DNA of 64,000 nucleotides, from NCBI GenBank assembly GCA_950295325.1, contig OX485808.1, positions 24,944,527 through 25,008,526 on the forward strand, written 5' to 3'. This stretch comes from Polytrichum commune (lineage: Eukaryota; Streptophyta; Polytrichopsida; Polytrichales; Polytrichaceae). Positions 58,345-64,000 of the stretch are shown here, piece by piece. The position numbers were made by a program, and so were the translations under genes. The notes under the pieces were generated by a model. That model did no database searches, was not told where the DNA came from, and saw only the letters and a list, made by a program, of their open reading frames with translations. The stretch's first letter is position 1; each line of letters starts with the position of its first letter.

Positions 58345-61251
58345 ATGGAGATTGAGGGAGCCATGACCGGAGTCGGTGAGGGATCAGATGTAGAATTGAA
58401 ATCATCAGCTATGGAGGATCGACATCAACACCTACATCAGAAGCAGTGCACTGACAAGAAGAAGAAGATGAACATCAGCAACAACAACAACAAGGAGGAG
58501 GAGGAGAGCATCAGCAGCAGCACACAGGCAAAACCACTTTACCCTCCTCCTCATTTTTCTCCTTACAATTTCTATCCTCCTCCACCTGCAAACTTTCCTT
58601 TCCCAGATCCATCAGCATCCTCCGCAGATGTCTATCCTCCTCCCGCATATCCTCCTCCACCTCCCACCGGTTCGATGCAAGGGCCAAGTCCATTTCATCA
58701 CCAATGGCCACCCGTTGAGCCCCATGGCTATCCTTCATGGCCACATTGGCCTTACCAGCCGTATCCTTACCCTTGTTATAATTCTTATTCATACCCTTAC
58801 CCTTGTTATCCGCCAATTCACCATCACCAACCTCATCATGATCCCCATCCTCACCCTCATTTTTCTACTGGAGATTATGATGGTGTGCAAAATCCTATTG
58901 CATTTGGAAGTGAGCAAGTGGGTGCGAATGGGATGAATGGGACGAATGGTTTGAACGGGATGAATACTTGTGCACCTGCTGCTGTCGGTATGGAGGAGAT
59001 TGGTAACCCTAATGAGTTATACCCGCCGCTGTCGCCTGTTCCACACATTTTTCCTGGAGTTCAGGGAGGAGAAGCAGGGTTGGAAGCACTTGTGAGCATA
59101 GCAGTGTTCATTCAGCAGCAATTTGCAGCGGCCCGAGATGCAGTGAAGCCTCAGGTGGATGTGGAAGTTGAAGTTGGAGGGACACCGACACCAACACCAA
59201 CACCGACACCATCATCTGTGCTTCCTCAAGAAACTGAGGAGGAGGAGGACTCATCTGTCAAAGTTGCCGCTGCCAACAATCAACAAACACCTGTTGAACA
59301 ACTTAACAAATCCCTTAGTCATCCTTCAGAGGAACCATCTTTGCATCTGGGATACCCGAGTTACGACTATTCGAGCTCACAGTACCAATATGATCAACAA
59401 GCATTGTATCCACCTCCCTCGTCGTATTGTAACCAATATCCACCATCATATAATGCACCGTCCTGGGGCGGCCCGACCACTGATCCTTCTGTAGTTTCGG
59501 AGTCTACAAATGACCCTGCACAGGAGAATTCCAAACCAATTCCTGAACATTCATATGATCAACCTTTATATCCTCCTCCTCCTCCTCAACATCATCATTA
59601 TCCATATTATCCTCTGCCTCACTATGGACCAGGATTTCCTGCTCCTGCTCCTCCAGTTTTCAGTGATCCCACCAATTCTGCAGAAGACATTCCTTCAAAT
59701 TCAGGTAAGAATTACTGGAATACCCAACACCAACAACACCATCATCAGTACCCACACTTTCCACCATTTCCCCCATTTCCACACCCACATTGCCATTACC
59801 CTTCCTGTTGGTCCCAACCTTCTTCATCAGGTCCTTGGCAAAACCAGAATTATAATAGTAACCAATTTCCCCAGCCCCAGCCCCAGCAGCCCAATTTTCC
59901 TTGGAGCACACCACCTCCGATGCTGTATCCAGATGCGAAGCACCCGTACACACAGTACTTCAAAGACTTGATTAAAAGCTTTACGGAAACACAAAAAACC
60001 AACCTTGAGGGCATGGAGGACGGGACAGTGGAGCATCAAACATGGTGAGTAGTTTCTCCTGTACTTGCTTGTTTTCAAAATTGATCTAGCAATGTTTGAT
60101 GAAGTCAAATTTGGCTAGGAGCTGCATGAAAAGTTGTAAAATCTCACCTTAATGATAGGTGAAGTTGCCAGTTTGTGTAAAATGCAGTATACTTCATTAT
60201 TGGTCCTGTTTACATGAGGTATTACTTTGAAGTTATCTATCATACACTCATGTATGTTGGGCTTTTGACGTAATTTCTTGCCCCATGAAAACTAGGGAGA
60301 AAGGTAACATACTGGAGGGGTTGGTGGACGATGAAGACAATGATGACGATGATGAGGAGGAGCCCCAATATGTGCTGACGGAGGAATGGGCTGAGTTTTT
60401 TGCAAAGGCTGAAGCTCGTCGAAAAGAAAGTGAGCTTCCTAGCCTTCAAAGATGACCTGTACATTTTGCTCAATTTTAATGTCAGACTTAGAAACTCTAA
60501 TGCATCTTGAGACTGAGATAAAAAACCCTAGATGGAACAACACTTTAATGCATCTTGTTCTGTTGAGTTTCTACAGCACCATAAAAGCAGGCTCAAAGTT
60601 ACCATTTTGGTCCTTGCTGAATTTTGAGTTATTTGGGAACCAAGGGCTACATTGAACCTTGATGATCTTGAGCTTTTATGTTCATGGAAAATTTTGGGTT
60701 ATCTCCACAAATGTCAAATTTTGCTTGAGTAATAGATTTGTGGGCTCAACTTGCAAATGTGCAAGTGTTGGCATTCATACAATCTCGGGTCTCAAGAATT
60801 TGGACCTAAATATTAAATATTTGTATTCCGTCTAGTCTTTCTACACTGTTTTTCATGTACTTACAATTTCAAGGTTACAGATGACTCGTATAGTTCACAA
60901 CTCACAGCTTCACAACTCCAAATCACTCCTTGAGTATGACTGGTAAGAGTCCAAGTGTAATAATAGGGGAGTGCTCTGACATGAAGTTTTTATTGCTCAG
61001 AGAAAGGGCAAGCCAAGAAGCAAGCCAAGGCAGCCCGCAAGGCAGCAAGGACATTGGATCGGACACAATCTGAGGACAATATTGTAGAGAGTATGAAGAA
61101 CACAACATTGAATGTTGAAGATGAAGGTAATAAGGTTGATGAAGATCATGTTGTTTTTAAAGGTGCTGAGGAACATGTTCAGGAAACCTCCCCAGACCAT
61201 AAACAGGATTTGGTCAGGGTTGGACTAGTGGCTGAAGGCCAAGAGACCTAA
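58345..61251 (+). CDS. Pro/Tyr/His-rich protein with acidic-basic C-terminal module (694 aa, 3 exons)
   Basis: The exons are 58345-60044, 60296-60429 and 61001-61251. GT-AG introns and phase are consistent, and the summed length is 2085. I do not recognise a named family. Exon 1 encodes a start (MEIEGAMTGVGEG), a Lys- and Asn-rich patch, then about 500 residues of low-complexity sequence. That part has many YPPP motifs, His/Pro runs, and Thr-Pro repeats near residue 290. It ends in KHPYTQYFKDLIKSFTETQK, which looks helical. Exons 2 and 3 encode an acidic run (DDEDNDDDDEEE, about residues 578-589), the motif YVLTEEWAEFFAKAEARRKE (592-611) and a Lys/Ala/Arg-rich helix (KKGQAKKQAKAARKAAR). The contrast suggests a structured C-terminal binding module on a disordered arm, perhaps nuclear or RNA-linked. 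That role is inference. Confidence 0.85.
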
Positions 61252-64000
61252 CTCTTGTGCCAGAACAGGTAGCAGGCATTTCTATGCTTGCTCACTCCTT
61301 GAATCGAGGGCACGAGATGAGTGAAAAAAGGAAAGATCAGGTATGAAAGTTGCAAGGTCTGCTGCTCTCTTCATCTATAAAAGTATAACAACCAAACCAT
61401 AGAAAACCTGTGGTTGTAATGGCGAGAATTCTGCATGCAATGCTTGTCACTTTTGTTCCGTGCCTTGACTGAAGATCTCAATTTTGTCCATGCTCATAAC
61501 ATTTTTGTACTGTCCATGGCTTACCTTGCAAGCTGTAACGGCCACTGACAACATAGTGTGGTGTATAAATTCAAGATTTGTGCACATGAAATTGATCAAC
61601 GGACAGTTAGTGATGACAGACCTGAATACTGCATGCCTTATTTAGGTCATTATCTGATTGTCAGTTTCCGTGTGGTATAACAACTTGATCATGTATCCAT
61701 TCTCAACTTATGGAAAGCCATTTTGTGAGGAAAGGTCATCAGAGAGGGTCGAGACGATCCTGTGAAATGTGTCTGATAGGTTTGAAAGACAGGCTTTGTC
61801 TTACTCAACCCCGCAACACATGTACATTATAATCTTCTGATTCTGGACACGTGGACAGTTTTATAATCCTCTAATTTGTAATACCAATATCAACTTTACA
61901 AGTCTTCCTTCTGTATGGTCAGATCTACCAAAAGAGGTGCTGATTTTTTTTAATTAGCTTTTGAATTGGAGTGGTTTAGGTGATTTTTGCTTCAGCCTTT
62001 TGGGGTTAATTCCCTCAACAGGATGTAATGATCTTCTCAAATCATAAGCATGTGTTTGGCTTTCTCTAGGTCAAACCACCACAGCACCTAGAAGATTCCT
62101 GTGTTTTGGGTTCAAGAGCAACTTGGTGGATTACAATCATCTCAAAGAATTTTGGACTACACATCAGCAATGGAACAATTCAATTCATTTGCAGTTTGAT
62201 AATGAGATGTGTACGCTCTGATATGCGTCGATTTTTACCTCTTAATAATGGTCTGAGTGTTACTCAGCTGATCTCATTTGTTTCAAATAGTTTCACTTTT
62301 GCTTTATCAAGTCAAATATGATCCCTTTTCAATACAGTAACCAAATGTATGAGTTAATCTGCTTCTAAGGGGGCAGGCAGTACAAGTATAGGAAGAAAAA
62401 GAAGACATCCATCATCTAAGCTTTGAATTGCTGGCTCTGTGTTGCTTCCGAGTGTGGTAATAGTTCCTACATATATTCAGATACAGAGCTTTCCTGAGAA
62501 TTTAATCCCAAAACCCACATCAACATGATGTTGCAAATTGATGTATTTTCCTGTTCAAACCAAAGTCAGATGTCAACTCTCTCTCTTCTCCAGAGATTTG
62601 TATTAGCCAGGGGCTCTGTCTCGAGAGAAAATTTGGGCAAACTTGCATGTGAATTCAGGGTCAAATTCACGTCACCTAACAGTAAACTGATTATTAGATA
62701 ACATGATTTGACTTTTCTGTCATATATGTGGATGTAAGAAAATGTAAATATGGTGGTTTATATTACTAATTACTGTATATACATGTGAATTTTAGAATAT
62801 TTTTACACATGTTAAATATGAACCCCTAACCACTTCGGAAATGGAAACAGAGTATCTTAATCATATATAGTGGGCCATATGATATGTGCACTCTACCAGA
62901 AGTGTCACACAAAAAAGCCAACCCAACCTTGATATACAAAAAATCCCTTGTTATCTGGAAACGAGATTTTCTTCTCCTAGGCCCACAAAATGTGCACACC
63001 TAAATTTGAGACTGCCTTTTTTTTTTTTCAGTTTCTCAATAACTCATCAATTGCCGTTGCTCCATAAAAGAGCTTCTCTTGCTTCTGTAGTCTCCCAGCC
63101 GTTTCTTTATTTTTTATTTTTCTCTAGAAGAGGGCTCCCCCCATCAATTCATGGAATTTGGACAACCCCACAATGCTCAAAAAGCTTGGGACTGGACTTG
63201 GTTGTTGCCATTTTGAGCTGCATGCAGACATAATAATCTTAAGTAAAAATCCACCTGGCAACAGTAGCAATGGACACAAGTAGCAAATTCTGGAAGCTTG
63301 TGAGCAGGACGACATGGTCAAGTGATGACACACTCTACACCAGGAAAGGCTTCTTCAACATACCCAACATTGACTAGAAAGCCATGAAGCATACAAATGA
63401 ACTTGATTCTCCAGAATTGGTGAGTTAAAAATTGTGACATTCAAGATACCTCTTTAGGGGAAATCAAAACCATATTTTATAGAATCTGTAAATGGTGAAG
63501 TAGGAATATACAGGACATTATGACAATTCCCAGTGGGCTATATTATATTCTTTCGTGTCAATCCAACGGTAAGCTAGAAGTACATCAACAGCTCCCCCCA
63601 AATAGTATTGCTAAACATTAGAGCACAGGAATAAAGGCAAACTGAAGGAAGCCAATAACAAGAATGCTACTTGTTTCCAGATGGTTCATACAGTGGTTTA
63701 GGGATATCCTCTCAAAAATAGAAGGGAGGCTCAAGCAGAAAGTTAACCGGATCTTGCCTCCAAACTTGAAGAATCATCAGAGATTCCTGTGGTTATATCC
63801 TTGCAGATTCCATGCCCAAACCTGGCCCACAAGGCTCCAGCCTTGAACATATTTACCTTCTAAATGCCATCATGGACTTTGAATGTACTTTAATGGGAAC
63901 AAACACCTTAGTTGTTCCATGTTTAGATTGGTATGTTGTATCCCCAGAGGTTTTAGCCTCAAAGACCATGGCAAGGGTTGCTTCACTCAGAGAGGGCAGC
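61252..64000. other. 3' region of the Pro-rich gene and unassigned sequence
   Basis: The first several hundred bases probably hold the 3' UTR. A possible exon lies on the plus strand near 63271-63421: a 36-codon frame (MDTSSKFWKLVSRTTWSSDD, ends FFNIPNID) and, after a stop, more sequence to a GGTGAGT donor-like site. It may be part of another gene or a pseudogene. Nothing else is supported. Confidence 0.35.

Noticed and set aside
58511-59971. Other ORFs over the Pro-rich exon (both strands)
   Set aside because: They arise from the low-complexity CCT/CAT repeats of the 567-codon exon; only that frame splices on into a coherent C-terminus.

Overview
The window looks like a TE-rich, intron-containing land-plant nuclear genome. 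The reasons are a plant-type monofunctional formate-tetrahydrofolate ligase with spliced exons, Ty3/gypsy chromoviruses primed by a TGGTATCAGAGC-type tRNA-Met site, MULE, hAT and PIF/Harbinger-like transposon remains, and several MITE families. I cannot place it more finely (bryophyte, lycophyte, fern or seed plant). Host genes are sparse and most of the sequence is mobile-element debris.

Layout. 1-2700: part of an unidentified minus-strand spliced gene running off the left edge. 3370-12949: a complete but broken Ty3/gypsy chromovirus with two LTRs. It carries an inverted solo LTR of its own family in its leader and two inverted-repeat elements in its 3' region. 13.5-15.3 kb: one MITE and another solo LTR. 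16.6-21.65 kb: a second, minus-strand, internally deleted chromovirus interrupted by a 971-bp solo LTR from an unrelated family. 21.7-27.1 kb: unassigned AT-rich sequence with a MITE. 27131-28004: a hAT deletion derivative that keeps the tail of its transposase. 28.2-29.1 kb: a MITE cluster.

Genes. 30671-33551 (plus) holds a three-exon gene for a small secreted eight-cysteine protein that no long ORF reveals. It has a TATA box, and its second intron is filled by a MITE and a Harbinger-like element. It converges on the formate-tetrahydrofolate ligase gene (34454-39446, minus, six exons, 633 aa). At the right, 58345-61251 (plus) is a three-exon gene for a 694-aa Pro/Tyr/His-rich protein with an acidic then basic C-terminal module.

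Other regions. 40.7-42.9 kb carries three more MITEs. 47.9-48.5 kb is a tandem array of about ten hairpin-bearing units of about 62 bp. 49781-53918 is a decayed MULE transposase with a SWIM-like finger, split by a 987-bp Harbinger-like element. 57066-57640 is a Tourist-like MITE just upstream of the Pro-rich gene.

The most interesting items are the undescribed cysteine-rich peptide gene, a 23-bp terminal palindrome shared by several otherwise different TA-flanked MITE families, and the hairpin satellite. The genes show no common pathway. Exon joins come from reading splice sites and phase by eye and have no transcript support.
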